Assembly: GCF_002287075.1 (NCBI RefSeq)
Contig: NZ_NSKE01000004.1
Location: 248,001-312,000, forward strand
DNA length: 64,000 bases
DNA from: Fodinibius salipaludis
Lineage (GTDB): Bacteria; Bacteroidota; Rhodothermia; Balneolales; Balneolaceae
Reading direction: 5' to 3'
Position numbers and translations under genes: made by a program
The notes under the pieces: generated by a model
The model's database searches: none
Told to the model about the DNA's origin: nothing
What the model saw: the letters and a program-made list of their open reading frames with translations, nothing else
Shown here: positions 1 through 9,623 of the stretch, one piece after another
Position numbering within the stretch: the first letter of the stretch is position 1
How the letters are laid out: the number at the start of each line of letters is the position of its first letter

Positions 1-1
1 A

Positions 2-634
2 AATCTTGGCAGCAGTATTGGCGTTTCCAGAGCCGAACACAAAGATGAGCTTATTGAAGCCATAGAAACAGCTTTTAGATACGATGAAAACCTAATGGTA
101 GAAAGGGCTATATCGCCCCTCCTTGAGATTAACTGCTCGGTGTTGGGTACGGCCCATGACCTTCAAACAAGCGTATGTGAGCGACCTCTGGGTGAGGATG
201 AGACGCTTTCTTTTGAGGATAAGTATCAGTCTGACAACGGATCCCAAAAAGGAATGGCTTCGGCCGATCGTGAGATTCCCGCTGATATTTCAGATGAACT
301 GACTCAAAAAATACAGTCGCTGTCAGAAAAGATATTTAAACTATTCAGAGCCTCGGGCATCGCCCGTCTTGATTTCCTGGTTAATGCGGATACCGAAGAA
401 CTCTATTTTAATGAAATCAACACCATTCCGGGCTCGTTCTCGTTTTATCTTTGGGAGGAAAGCGGAATGAATATGCGCGAATTAATGCTAAAGTTAATCG
501 ATATCGCTACCGAACAGCATAAGAAGAAAGTTGGACGTATTCGCTCTTATGATACAAACCTTCTGAATGAAAAAGCTGTAAAAGGCATTAAAGGCTTAAA
601 AGGAACGCAACAACAAGGGGCTTCGGATAAATAA
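2..634 (+). CDS. ddl: D-alanine--D-alanine ligase, C-terminal part (5' end outside window)
   Basis: This is the C-terminal ATP-grasp part of D-Ala-D-Ala ligase, which joins two D-alanines for peptidoglycan precursors in the cytoplasm. The frame is open from base 2 and begins with NLGSSIGVS, the family's conserved loop. It then shows the ATP-binding E-x-N-C stretch and the Mg-binding NEINTIPGS motif near bases 411-437. The downstream substrate-binding lipoprotein and nadK follow on the same strand 27 bp later, so it may lead a small operon. The tail after the ATP-grasp fold (about 45 residues, Lys/Gly/Gln-rich) is longer than usual and low in complexity. Confidence 0.93.
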   Translation, partial: NLGSSIGVSRAEHKDELIEAIETAFRYDENLMVERAISPLLEINCSVLGTAHDLQTSVCERPLGEDETLSFEDKYQSDNGSQKGMASADREIPADISDELTQKIQSLSEKIFKLFRASGIARLDFLVNADTEELYFNEINTIPGSFSFYLWEESGMNMRELMLKLIDIATEQHKKKVGRIRSYDTNLLNEKAVKGIKGLKGTQQQGASDK

Positions 635-661
635 ATTGTTACAAACTACAATTTTCGAATT

Positions 662-2167
662 ATGAAATTACTTAGCTCACAGAATTATCTGCCTGTCTTT
701 ATTTTATCGTTACTGCTGCTATGGGGATGCAAACAGCCCGAAACAATCGTTATAGAAGATGAACCCACTGTTTCGGCGCCTTCCGATACCACTGAAGAAT
801 ATCCCACCGGCGATGATGATTCCGATTTCCGACAACTGGTTATCGGGGAATATCAATCCATCACAAGTTTTGATCCCCTGCTGGCAGATAATGGAGCGAC
901 GATGCGAGCCCTGCAACTGATTTACGAAGGCCTCGTCCGCCTGGATGCCGATGGAAAAACCATTCCCGCCGTAGCAAAAGGTTGGGAAGTCAACAATGAC
1001 TCGCTAACCTATACTTTTACCCTCAAGCAAAATATTTACTATCACGACAGTGATGTATTTAACACCGGAACCGGCCGACGCCTTACCGCCCGTGATGTAA
1101 AATTTGTTTTTGAGCGAATGGCCAAACTCGGTAACCCTCCCACAGCTGCAAAGTTGTTTTGGGATATCAAAGGTTTTGAGCCCTTTTATCAGGAGCAACA
1201 CAAGGTTTATGAACTGGAAAAACGGACGCTCTCCGAGGTATCAGGCATTCAAACACCAAATGACAGTACCGTTGTTTTTGAACTCCATGAGCAAGATCCT
1301 CAGTTTTTAAAAAAGCTGGCTACTCCCTATGCCGTAATTTATCCGCGGGAGGCTGTGGCTTCCACATCAAATTCTTTTGCTCCCGTTGGCACGGGGCCGT
1401 TTACGCTTTCATCACAAACCGCTGATTCGGCCTATATTTTTGCTAAATCCCAGAAATATCATGCAGCCACAACTATTCGCCTAAACAGGGTTGATATTCT
1501 TACAAGCAGTTCCAAATCCAAACTAATGCGACAAATAGGGTCGGGTGATATCCAGTTACTCCCTGAACTCGGGCCCAACATGATACAGAATGTTGCCACA
1601 GATGAAGGAATGCTTAAAACGGGATTCAATGATCGATATACATTGACAAAACGGGACAACTTTAATGAAATCGTCATCCGCTCTAATCCAAGTGCAGGTA
1701 TCACTAATGAAGATGCAAACCGCATATCACACTTGGCTTATTCCAATACATCCTCCTACTTTGAACAACTGCCCGGTTCTATTATCACTGTTGATTCGAC
1801 TGCAAATCAGCAGCAATCAGGTACAACTCTTACTAAAGAGCGTTTATATGCGGCTTTTTCTGAGGATCCGTTTGCCCGAACTTATCTGGCGAACCTTGCA
1901 GAAACATTGGGACGCCAAAACGTGGAGCTGAACATGACTAAACTGCGTATCCCTACAAAAAATATTGATCTATGGGTCACACAGCATACTCCCCTCATTC
2001 ATGATAATAAGGATGGATTAAATAATGATTACCCCGAGCTATTTCATTTTCGAGTACATCCCACCGCACTGCAACGTAATGAAATAGCGGGACTCAATTT
2101 TAATCAATACGGTTGGTGGCTTGACTTACGTGGTGTTTTTCTTCCGACTCTCGACAAAATAAATTAG
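662..2167 (+). CDS. Extracellular solute-binding lipoprotein, family 5 (peptide/nickel type)
   Basis: A periplasm-facing lipoprotein of the ABC-transporter family 5 solute-binding proteins, which usually capture oligopeptides. Residues 1-23 form a signal peptide with the lipobox LLWGC, making Cys23 the lipidation site. An acidic linker (about residues 30-55) precedes the typical family 5 start, with SFDPLLADNG and a YEGLV motif. At 501 aa it is slightly short for the family. No permease or ATPase gene lies nearby, so its transporter partner must be elsewhere, or it is an orphan receptor. Its stop is 4 bp before the nadK start, which implies cotranscription. Confidence 0.82.
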   Translation: MKLLSSQNYLPVFILSLLLLWGCKQPETIVIEDEPTVSAPSDTTEEYPTGDDDSDFRQLVIGEYQSITSFDPLLADNGATMRALQLIYEGLVRLDADGKTIPAVAKGWEVNNDSLTYTFTLKQNIYYHDSDVFNTGTGRRLTARDVKFVFERMAKLGNPPTAAKLFWDIKGFEPFYQEQHKVYELEKRTLSEVSGIQTPNDSTVVFELHEQDPQFLKKLATPYAVIYPREAVASTSNSFAPVGTGPFTLSSQTADSAYIFAKSQKYHAATTIRLNRVDILTSSSKSKLMRQIGSGDIQLLPELGPNMIQNVATDEGMLKTGFNDRYTLTKRDNFNEIVIRSNPSAGITNEDANRISHLAYSNTSSYFEQLPGSIITVDSTANQQQSGTTLTKERLYAAFSEDPFARTYLANLAETLGRQNVELNMTKLRIPTKNIDLWVTQHTPLIHDNKDGLNNDYPELFHFRVHPTALQRNEIAGLNFNQYGWWLDLRGVFLPTLDKIN

Positions 2168-2171
2168 CATC

Positions 2172-3044
2172 ATGAAATTTGCGGTCATAGCAAACCCCCA
2201 AAAATATTCCGTTAAAGAACCTTTTATTGACTTGTTAACATGGTCGGATGAACACGAAGTAAAGGTTTACTTCTGTTCAGATTTAAAAGAGTTGTATGAC
2301 GGTAAAGATCATCCTTCGGTCGTAATAGTTGAAGATGAAGAATCTGCCATCGACAAAGCTGACATTATCATCGCTCTTGGCGGCGATGGCACGATGCTCT
2401 ACACTGCTCGTCTGATGAAAAGCATACAAAAACCCATTTTAGGCGTCAACAGTGGGCGACTTGGCTTTATGGCCTATACTCAAAAGGAGAATCTACACCA
2501 GGCTCTCGACCATCTTGTTAATGATGAGTACCGCATCGAAAAACGTTACCTGCTTGAGGCGAAAGACAATCAGGATAATATCTATCACGCCCTCAATGAA
2601 TTCCTGTTTTCCAAAAAGGACTCCACATCAATGGTGACCGTGAGTGCTGAGTATAATGGGATGTTTATCAACAACTATTGGGCGGATGGTTTAATTGTCG
2701 CCTCTCCAACCGGATCTACGGCTTATAACCTGTCCTCCGACGGGCCTATTGTAATGCCCAATACAGATGTGATGGTAGTAACCCCTATTAATCCCCATAC
2801 ACTTACAACCCGTCCGCTGGTTCTGTCTTCAAACAAATTCCTAAAGGTGACCGTCGAAAAACAAGAACATGAGGTACTGTTTTCTTATGACGGACAAATA
2901 AAGGAGATCTCCGATTACCCTTATGAGGTCAAGATAAAGCGTTCCAACTTTACTATTGATTTGATCGAACTGCCCAATCAAAGCTATTTCGAAACCCTCC
3001 GCAACAAGCTGATGTGGGGCATGGATTCAAGACAGAAAAGTTAG
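2172..3044 (+). CDS. nadK: NAD kinase
   Basis: ATP-dependent phosphorylation of NAD to NADP in the cytosol. The hallmark GGDGT motif is at about residues 70-74 (ALGGDGTMLYTAR). The second conserved block, GSTAYNLSSDGPIV, lies near residues 180-195, followed by the C-terminal beta-sandwich region. The length of 290 aa is normal. The start is 4 bp after the preceding lipoprotein gene, so translation may be coupled. The 170 bp downstream contain no gene, only repeated CACTT/CTTAA-like imperfect inverted segments before mdh. Confidence 0.95.
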   Translation: MKFAVIANPQKYSVKEPFIDLLTWSDEHEVKVYFCSDLKELYDGKDHPSVVIVEDEESAIDKADIIIALGGDGTMLYTARLMKSIQKPILGVNSGRLGFMAYTQKENLHQALDHLVNDEYRIEKRYLLEAKDNQDNIYHALNEFLFSKKDSTSMVTVSAEYNGMFINNYWADGLIVASPTGSTAYNLSSDGPIVMPNTDVMVVTPINPHTLTTRPLVLSSNKFLKVTVEKQEHEVLFSYDGQIKEISDYPYEVKIKRSNFTIDLIELPNQSYFETLRNKLMWGMDSRQKS

Positions 3045-3214
3045 GGAGTGCTCAAGTATTGAAGTGTTTTGCATATGTAACTTCAGAACTTACCAAACTC
3101 TAACACTCCAACACTTCCTCAATCTCCATACTTAAACACTTAGTACGCCTGATATTCAGGAGATAAAACATTATCTTAAACCTGAAATTTTTAACCCCCA
3201 AAACTATTAGTCTC

Positions 3215-4171
3215 ATGAAAGTAACAGTAGTCGGTGCCGGCGGTAATGTCGGTTCAACGGTATCAATGGCCGTAGCACAACGCGATTTTGCTAAAGAAGT
3301 TGTAATGGTCGATATCGTACAAGAGAAAGACGGAGATAAAATTTATCCATCTAAAGGACGTGCACTTGACCAGTGGGAGTCTTCACCCATTCATCAGTTT
3401 GATACCAAACTTACCGGAACAGTTGATTATGAAGATACAGCCGGATCAGACGTTTGCGTAATAACAGCAGGTGTACCTCGTAAGCCGGGCATGAGTCGTG
3501 ACGACCTGCTTGAAATTAATGCTAATATTGTTCAGGATGTTACGGAAAAGCTCGTAAAGCATTCTCCAAACACAATCATTATTGTTGTTTCCAATCCCCT
3601 TGATGTGATGGCACAAGTTGCCCTCGAAACCAGCGGATTCGACTCAAACCGCGTGATGGGTATGGCCGGTATTTTAGATACGGCTCGCTATCGCTCGTTC
3701 CTTGCCGAAGAAATTGGTGTATCCCCAAAAGACATTCAAGCACTGTTGCTTGGCGGACACGGAGACACGATGGTGCCCCTTCCCCGCTTCACCACTGTTT
3801 GCGGTATGCCAATCACTCAGTTTATTGATGAAGATAAACTTGAAGAAATTGTCGACCGTACCAAAGGAGGCGGCGGTGAACTTGTCAACCTGATGGGTAC
3901 TTCTGCATGGTATGCACCGGGCGCAGCTGCCGCACAAATGGTAGAAGCGATTATGCTCGATCAAAACCGCGTATTCCCATGTGCAGCTCACTTAAACGGC
4001 GAATATGGACAGGAAAATCTGTTTCTTGGCGTACCCGTTAAGCTGGGCGAAGGTGGGATTAAAGAAATAATAGAGGTTGACTTAAACGACGAAGAACAAC
4101 AACTTTTAGATGAATCGGCTGATCACGTACATTCTGTACTTAAAGAATTCCGTCAGCTGATGGACAAATAA
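3215..4171 (+). CDS. mdh: Malate dehydrogenase
   Basis: NAD-dependent oxidation of malate to oxaloacetate in the TCA cycle. The N-terminus has the Rossmann glycine motif GAGGNVGS. The substrate-binding arginines sit in VPRKPGMSRDDLL at about residue 87 onward, and the catalytic histidine lies in LLGGHGDTMVPL. The length of 318 aa matches the lactate-dehydrogenase-like MDH class. There is no Shine-Dalgarno sequence before the ATG; the leader is a T-rich, C-rich stretch. It is monocistronic and ends at a strong terminator hairpin at 4217-4253. Confidence 0.96.
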   Translation: MKVTVVGAGGNVGSTVSMAVAQRDFAKEVVMVDIVQEKDGDKIYPSKGRALDQWESSPIHQFDTKLTGTVDYEDTAGSDVCVITAGVPRKPGMSRDDLLEINANIVQDVTEKLVKHSPNTIIIVVSNPLDVMAQVALETSGFDSNRVMGMAGILDTARYRSFLAEEIGVSPKDIQALLLGGHGDTMVPLPRFTTVCGMPITQFIDEDKLEEIVDRTKGGGGELVNLMGTSAWYAPGAAAAQMVEAIMLDQNRVFPCAAHLNGEYGQENLFLGVPVKLGEGGIKEIIEVDLNDEEQQLLDESADHVHSVLKEFRQLMDK

Positions 4172-4216
4172 ATCGCAATAAATTGAGGACGTAAGGCCCT
4201 CACTACTTGCATTTAC

Positions 4217-4253
4217 AAAAAGGACTCTGCCGACCATAGCAGAGTCCTTTTTC
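4217..4253 (+). terminator. Rho-independent terminator after mdh
   Basis: A 12-bp perfect stem (AAAGGACTCTGC pairing with GCAGAGTCCTTT) closes an 8-nt loop and runs into a T tract. The convergent fhs gene lies just beyond, so the hairpin may serve both strands. Confidence 0.9.
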
Positions 4254-4282
4254 ATTTTATCCCATATAAGTCCTACGGTTGC

Positions 4283-5995
4283 CTAAAACAGACCGGTAAT
4301 AACTCCGTCATCATTCACATCCATATCCTCTGCTGCAGGACGCTTGGGCAGTCCCGGCATAAGCATCATATTTCCACAAATTATTACCAGAAATCCAGCT
4401 CCGGCCGATAATTGTACATCCGTTACAGTAAGCGTAAAGTCTTTAGGCGCACCTTTCAATGATGAATCATCGGAAAGCGACGATTGCGTCTTTGCAATGC
4501 AAATAGGAAGGTCACCGTATCCAAGCCGCTTATATTTTGCCAGGTTCTTAAGCGCTTTTTTCTCTAAGTAGATATTATCAGCGCCATAAATTTCTGTAGC
4601 AATGGTGTAAATTTTTTCTTCCACCGGCTCATCCAAATCATACAGTGTTATCTTCTTCGGATTCAGATTACTCTCAGTAAGGTCAACCGTTTTTTTAGCC
4701 AATTCTGTTACTCCTTCACCACCTTTGGCAAATCCTTCGTGGGCCGCACATTCTACGCCCATTTCCTTACAGAATTCATATATGCGATCAATTTCATCCT
4801 CGCGATCACCCTCAAACTTATTGACAGCTACTACAATAGGTGTCTTAAACTTTTTCATATTCTCGATATGAGCACGCAGGTTCTCCAATCCTTTTTCAAA
4901 AACCTCCGGATCATTATATCCATTCTGAGCCTGCTCTACTGATAATCCGCCGTGGAATTTTATTGCCCTGCAGGTCGCTACAAGTACTACTGCCGATGGC
5001 CATATATCAGATGTTCTACAAACAATATCGAAGAATTTTTCTGCACCGAGATCAGCCCCAAAACCGGCTTCCGTCACTACATAATCCGCAAGCTTAAGCC
5101 CGATTTTATTACCTAAGATACTACTTGTGCCGTGAGCGATATTGGCAAACGGTCCAGCGTGAATAAGGGCCGGCACATGTTCGAGGGTCTGCACCAAGTT
5201 AGGCATTATCGCCTCATTTAAAACAACGGCCATTGCTTTATGCGCTTCCAGATCACGAGCCCTTACTGCTTCACCTGATCGGTTGTATCCTACCACAATT
5301 TTACCGAGCCGCTCCTTAAGATCTTCGCGCGAAGTAGCCAATGCCAGAATAGCCATAATCTCTGAGGCCGCCGTAATTAAAAAGCTGGACTCACGAGGCA
5401 CACCGTTCACCTTCCCACCCAGTCCCACGACGGTATTCCGCAGGGCGCGGTCATTCATATCCATCGCCCGGTTCCAGAGGGTATTCGTTACGTCAATATC
5501 CAGCTCATTTCCTTTGTAGATATGATTATCAAGCATCGCCGCCAACAGATTATGAGCCGTTGACAAGGCATGGATATCCCCATTGAAATGAAGATTAATT
5601 CGCTCCATCGGTATTACCTGCGAATAACCACCACCCGCGGCCCCGCCCTTAATACCAAACACGGGTCCGAGTGAGGGTTCCCGAAGGGCAACAAGCGGTT
5701 TCTTGCCTATTTTTTGTAATCCCTGGCTTAATCCGATAGATGTCAATGTTTTGCCTTCACCCGCAGGTGTTGGTGTCATTGCCGTAACGAGAATAAGCTT
5801 ACCGTCGGGACGATCTTTGAATTTTTCTAAAACATTCAGTCGAATTTTTCCGGTATACTTTCCGTAAAACTCAAAGTTCTCTTCATCCAGCTCAAGATCA
5901 GCCATAAACTGACGCATGTGATTGAGAGGGGCATCCTGCGCTATCTTAATACTTTCTTCCATTGTAATATTGGTTAATTGGGACTCCAATACCAC
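4283..5995 (-). CDS. fhs: Formate--tetrahydrofolate ligase
   Basis: ATP-dependent synthesis of 10-formyl-THF from formate, feeding one-carbon metabolism. The phosphate-binding motif TPTPAGEGKT is at about residues 74-83, and the long conserved core includes EPSLGPVFGIKGGAAGGG. The protein ends with the conserved LMPGLPKRPAAEDMDVNDDG block. The length of 570 aa is near the family norm of about 557. The chosen start is a GTG preceded by GGCAGG; an internal ATG (MEESIKIAQ, 12 codons in) is a plausible alternative and would give a length closer to the family's. The upstream 220 bp is AT-rich and empty. Confidence 0.96.
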   Translation of the reverse strand: MVLESQLTNITMEESIKIAQDAPLNHMRQFMADLELDEENFEFYGKYTGKIRLNVLEKFKDRPDGKLILVTAMTPTPAGEGKTLTSIGLSQGLQKIGKKPLVALREPSLGPVFGIKGGAAGGGYSQVIPMERINLHFNGDIHALSTAHNLLAAMLDNHIYKGNELDIDVTNTLWNRAMDMNDRALRNTVVGLGGKVNGVPRESSFLITAASEIMAILALATSREDLKERLGKIVVGYNRSGEAVRARDLEAHKAMAVVLNEAIMPNLVQTLEHVPALIHAGPFANIAHGTSSILGNKIGLKLADYVVTEAGFGADLGAEKFFDIVCRTSDIWPSAVVLVATCRAIKFHGGLSVEQAQNGYNDPEVFEKGLENLRAHIENMKKFKTPIVVAVNKFEGDREDEIDRIYEFCKEMGVECAAHEGFAKGGEGVTELAKKTVDLTESNLNPKKITLYDLDEPVEEKIYTIATEIYGADNIYLEKKALKNLAKYKRLGYGDLPICIAKTQSSLSDDSSLKGAPKDFTLTVTDVQLSAGAGFLVIICGNMMLMPGLPKRPAAEDMDVNDDGVITGLF

Positions 5996-6221
5996 CTGCC
6001 TTATTCAAACAATTTCAGGCTTTAGTAGCATGTCATATTATAGACAAAAGAGTCTTTTATTTTAATAATGAGGCTAACAAGAAAAGTATTAAAGCGCAAT
6101 ATTTAATTAGTACCTATTGATTTTAAAACGTCCATCCCCCCCTCACTCGCTCCCATTTTCCCGGGAGTCTATTCTCCCAATAGTTACTCAAAACCAATAC
6201 TAATAAATTTCATAGACCAGA

Positions 6222-7031
6222 TTACGGAGCTGATATCAACACAATATCTTCAGCTACCAAACCTTTATCATTTTCAACAAGATCGAATTCAAAGATAAGA
6301 TCGCGGCTGGGTAAAAAATCCGTGTCGAAGTTATCTTCGAATTGAGAGATATGTGCAAAAACCGTACTGTAGGGAGATTCCTCAAAGCGGGAATCGGTGA
6401 TCCATAGATTTTCTCCTATATCTGTTAGAAAACGCAGAAAACCATAGCCGTCCTCATGAGAGAAATCATAGCAAACTCCCCGCACCTTGGAGCCCGTTTC
6501 TCCCCAGCCGTAGGGCGACTCTATCGGCAGAAGACCCGGAATAAGGTAACCGGAAATATAAACATCGGTCTCTTTTTTGAGATTGGCCGACATATCATCG
6601 AAACCGATTAGCTCAACACGCGTACCCTTCCGCTGAACAGCATCAACCACACTAACATAACTTCCATTATTTGTCAACAGCACCACTTTATCCAAGTTAT
6701 CCGCCTGTGTTATAATATCTACTGCCATATCCATATCGACCGTAGATTTCGTTATCGTCTCTTGGGTTTCCTCATCCCTATAATACTGTACAGGCTTTTT
6801 TATAACTTTGTACTCAAAATCACGAAGTACTTCACTAAAACGAGTGGTTTTATTTCTATAGTCTTGATCTTCTTCGGCTCGTTGCTCATCAAAAGCCAGA
6901 TATACATTCATTCGAGATGGAGACATCCCATCACGACATGCAAACTTGCGCAGAACATCGTACCGAAGACCAAAACCGCCGTTCATAGTTACATTTACCG
7001 CGTCAACATAGATACCAACTTTGCCCTTCAT
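6222..7031 (-). CDS. NYN/LabA-like PIN-fold domain fused to a cold-shock-like domain
   Basis: The N-terminal half (residues 1-160) looks like a NYN (LabA/DUF88) RNase-like domain of the PIN fold: YVDAVNV with Asp10, then STVDMDMAVDI with Asp99/Asp101, then a strand ending LLTNNGSY. In active NYN proteins the last motif is usually S-G-D-x-D; here it is NNGS, so one catalytic acid seems absent. Residues 185-269 resemble a cold-shock OB fold: an RNP1-like DGYGFLRF, an RNP2-like VFAHIS, and a C-terminal strand with KGLVAEDIVLI. The combination suggests an RNA-binding and RNA-processing or sensing role. It stands alone on the minus strand. Function is inference. Confidence 0.7.
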   Translation of the reverse strand: MKGKVGIYVDAVNVTMNGGFGLRYDVLRKFACRDGMSPSRMNVYLAFDEQRAEEDQDYRNKTTRFSEVLRDFEYKVIKKPVQYYRDEETQETITKSTVDMDMAVDIITQADNLDKVVLLTNNGSYVSVVDAVQRKGTRVELIGFDDMSANLKKETDVYISGYLIPGLLPIESPYGWGETGSKVRGVCYDFSHEDGYGFLRFLTDIGENLWITDSRFEESPYSTVFAHISQFEDNFDTDFLPSRDLIFEFDLVENDKGLVAEDIVLISAP

Positions 7032-7133
7032 AATAATATCACCAAATAGTTTTAGGAATTATTTGATCAATAATTTTCAAGCAAGGCAGGAAATCCCATT
7101 TAATAATTAAAAAAGACTATACGGGAAAATGGT

Positions 7134-8606
7134 CTATCTTTTCTTTAAATAATTTGGTAATGCTAACAAGACCATTCCTGCACTCCCTATAATTAACATA
7201 AGGAAGCGACTTGTCCATTCCGACTCCATCCATCCTATTGCATAAGGCAGGGCATATAATGAAAGGGCGGCAATCAGCATCATCAGAAATGTGCGCACCA
7301 GTTGATAGTTGACGGGATATACTTGTACACTTTTGTAATAGAGCATCATCGCCATGGAAGCATAGCTCAGGAAGGTGGCATAAGCCGATCCCATCATTCC
7401 AAAATGAGGAATCAGCAAAAGGTTGGCGACTACGGTTATCCCTGCTCCGATAAGCGTAATAACGGGCAGGATTTTTGTTTCTTCTTCGATAAAAATACCG
7501 GCCGAAAAGTTCATATACCAACCCTGAAACCAGTAAGCTCCCAATAACACCGGCACAATGCTAAGGCCTGACCAGTATTGTTCGCCCACCAAATAGACAT
7601 CGAGCCCCGGTACTTTTATCTGGACGATATGCTGGGCAAACAGGGCCACTACCAAAAAGCATATTCCGGCAACTACGTTAAAGTATCTAAACACATCACG
7701 GTAAAGCTCCGGAGCATCGGGATCATCAGATTCACGCAAAAAGAAGGGTTGCCACGCCATCCGAAACATCTGAACCAATAACAGCATGAATACCGACAAT
7801 TTATAACAGGCACTATAAATCCCCACTACATCATCGGATGTCATATCAGGGCTATATAGCTCGGCTACCGTAGATTGCGACAGGTAATTACCCAAGAAAA
7901 AACGGTCCAGCGTTTCATTTATGGCATAACCAAGTCCCGCAGGAACGAAGGGTAATCCAAACCTAAGGGCTTTGCGGAATACGGGTGTATCCCAATTTCC
8001 CGAAAGCATAGGGGCTGTGGCAATCCAGAGCGCAATTGCTGTTAAGCCCGAAGCTATAAGACTCGCAAAAAATACTGATTCAATACCCCACCCAAGTCCG
8101 AGTATTAAGTAAAACTGTAGTCCGACATTCACCAAAATATTGCCGGTTTTAAAAATAGCAAACAACCACTGGCGGCGGACTAATCGAAGTTCAGCAAAAG
8201 GTACCAATACCATCGTATCAAACCAGAGGATACCCAGCATCATCCAGTACAGGTTTTCGCTTCCGGTAGATTCCAGGCTCATCGCCGGCATTAGTACGGG
8301 AGCAAGAAAAACGAGTAATACAACCAGCACGGTAGAAAGTGCTCCCAATCCCATCTGCAGAGTTTTGAACACATTTTTGGCTTGGTCACGATCTTTGGCA
8401 TAACGGAGATAGGCCGATTCCATCCCAAACGTAAACACTACATTCAGGAACGCAAGGCCGGCATACACTAAACTTATTACTCCATACTCCGACGTGGGGA
8501 AAACATCGGTATGCAGCGGTACCAACAGGTAGCCAATAAAACGAGCCAGCACACTGCTGATCCCGTAGACAAGCGTATCAGAAAGTAATTCTCGTAACTT
8601 TTTCAA
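7134..8606 (-). CDS. Polysaccharide/lipid-linked oligosaccharide flippase (Wzx/MATE-like)
   Basis: An integral membrane protein of the MOP exporter superfamily, which moves lipid-linked glycans across the inner membrane. It starts with LLSDTLVYGISSVLARFIGYLLVPLHTD spread over the first helix, as in Wzx-type flippases. About 12-14 hydrophobic segments are visible over 490 aa, with a lysine-rich C-terminus. No glycosyltransferase genes are adjacent, so the substrate is unknown. It precedes nothing obvious in an operon; aroQ is 115 bp upstream on the same strand. Confidence 0.85.
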   Translation of the reverse strand: MKKLRELLSDTLVYGISSVLARFIGYLLVPLHTDVFPTSEYGVISLVYAGLAFLNVVFTFGMESAYLRYAKDRDQAKNVFKTLQMGLGALSTVLVVLLVFLAPVLMPAMSLESTGSENLYWMMLGILWFDTMVLVPFAELRLVRRQWLFAIFKTGNILVNVGLQFYLILGLGWGIESVFFASLIASGLTAIALWIATAPMLSGNWDTPVFRKALRFGLPFVPAGLGYAINETLDRFFLGNYLSQSTVAELYSPDMTSDDVVGIYSACYKLSVFMLLLVQMFRMAWQPFFLRESDDPDAPELYRDVFRYFNVVAGICFLVVALFAQHIVQIKVPGLDVYLVGEQYWSGLSIVPVLLGAYWFQGWYMNFSAGIFIEEETKILPVITLIGAGITVVANLLLIPHFGMMGSAYATFLSYASMAMMLYYKSVQVYPVNYQLVRTFLMMLIAALSLYALPYAIGWMESEWTSRFLMLIIGSAGMVLLALPNYLKKR

Positions 8607-8721
8607 TGGATACTATTATTTCATAACTCTATTACAGATCCTGAAACGAGTTCAGGATGACACCCTGTTAAAATTTATCACTTTAGATTTTTCGCTTTTG
8701 CTCGATATGATATTCACCTAT

Positions 8722-9150
8722 TTATTTAACCAGCTTTTCAAGAGCATGTACCCCAAGCAGATAGCTTTGTTTCCCAAATCCGGTAATAATGCCATCAGCC
8801 ACTGCTCCTGTTAGCGTGTGCTCCCGAAATTCTTCGCGGGCATGGATATTTGACAGGTGCACTTCTACAATGGGGATATCAATTAAATCCAACGCATCAC
8901 GAATAGCAACAGAAGTATGTGAAAACCCTCCGAAGTTAACAATGACTCCATCAAAATCACTTTCCATAAACGACTGAATAGCCTCTACCAGCTCCCCCTC
9001 CAGGTTACTCTGAAAAAAGGTCATTTCATGCTCCGGAAAAGAATCGATAAGCAACTGCTCAATATCTTCCAGCGTGTCGGTGCCGTACTGCTCGGGATCA
9101 CGCTTACCCAGCATATTCAAATTGGGGCCGTTAAGAACTGATATTTTCAT
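8722..9150 (-). CDS. aroQ: 3-dehydroquinate dehydratase, type II
   Basis: Third step of the shikimate pathway: dehydration of 3-dehydroquinate to 3-dehydroshikimate by the dodecameric type II enzyme. It begins with the diagnostic NGPNLNMLG and carries the lid RDPEQYG, with the essential Tyr in the QYG segment. FSHTSVAIRDAL and VHLSNIHAREEFR supply the active-site His and Arg. The length of 142 aa is typical. Its ATG overlaps the stop of the upstream HIT gene by 4 bp (ATGA), so the pair is translationally coupled. Confidence 0.95.
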   Translation of the reverse strand: MKISVLNGPNLNMLGKRDPEQYGTDTLEDIEQLLIDSFPEHEMTFFQSNLEGELVEAIQSFMESDFDGVIVNFGGFSHTSVAIRDALDLIDIPIVEVHLSNIHAREEFREHTLTGAVADGIITGFGKQSYLLGVHALEKLVK

Positions 9151-9545
9151 AGCGATACCTCAGCTGCTATATTCTCTTTCAGCTCAATCATTCGTTCATC
9201 GGTAACCGACACATTGTGTCCCAGCGCCATCACCTGATTCTCTTTATATAAGGGGATCAAATGCACATGGGCATGCGGCACTTCCAACCCCTGAACAATA
9301 ACGCCGGTCCGCAGCGGATTCAAAGCTTTATCAATTGCTTTCGCAATATGCCGGGATACCGCCATGGTGCTTTGCATTAGCTCATCCGACAGATCAAAAA
9401 AGTAGTCAACCTCCTTTTTAGTAACCACCAGAGTGTGTCCCTCGGCAATGGGATTAATATCCAAAAAAGCGATATGACTATCGGTTTCAGCTACTTTGTG
9501 ACACGGAATTTCACCATCAATAATTTTCGTAAAAATCGTAGACAT
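9147..9545 (-). CDS. HIT family nucleotide-binding hydrolase
   Basis: A small (132 aa) histidine-triad protein, a family that hydrolyses nucleoside phosphoramidates or AMP-lysine. The triad HAHVH is followed by LIPL, and the N-terminus shows the usual FTKIIDGEIPCHKV signature. It is the first gene of a two-gene unit with aroQ, sharing a 4-bp overlap. The linkage to a shikimate enzyme does not itself suggest a substrate. The upstream 78 bp contain AT-rich direct repeats of AATTCGTAATTCCT type, common filler in this genome. Confidence 0.92.
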   Translation of the reverse strand: MSTIFTKIIDGEIPCHKVAETDSHIAFLDINPIAEGHTLVVTKKEVDYFFDLSDELMQSTMAVSRHIAKAIDKALNPLRTGVIVQGLEVPHAHVHLIPLYKENQVMALGHNVSVTDERMIELKENIAAEVSL

Positions 9546-9623
9546 AATTTACGGGTTAGTGGTTAGCAATTACTGGAAGCTTGTTATTACTCCTTCAATT
9601 ATCAAATTCTTAATTCGTAATTC

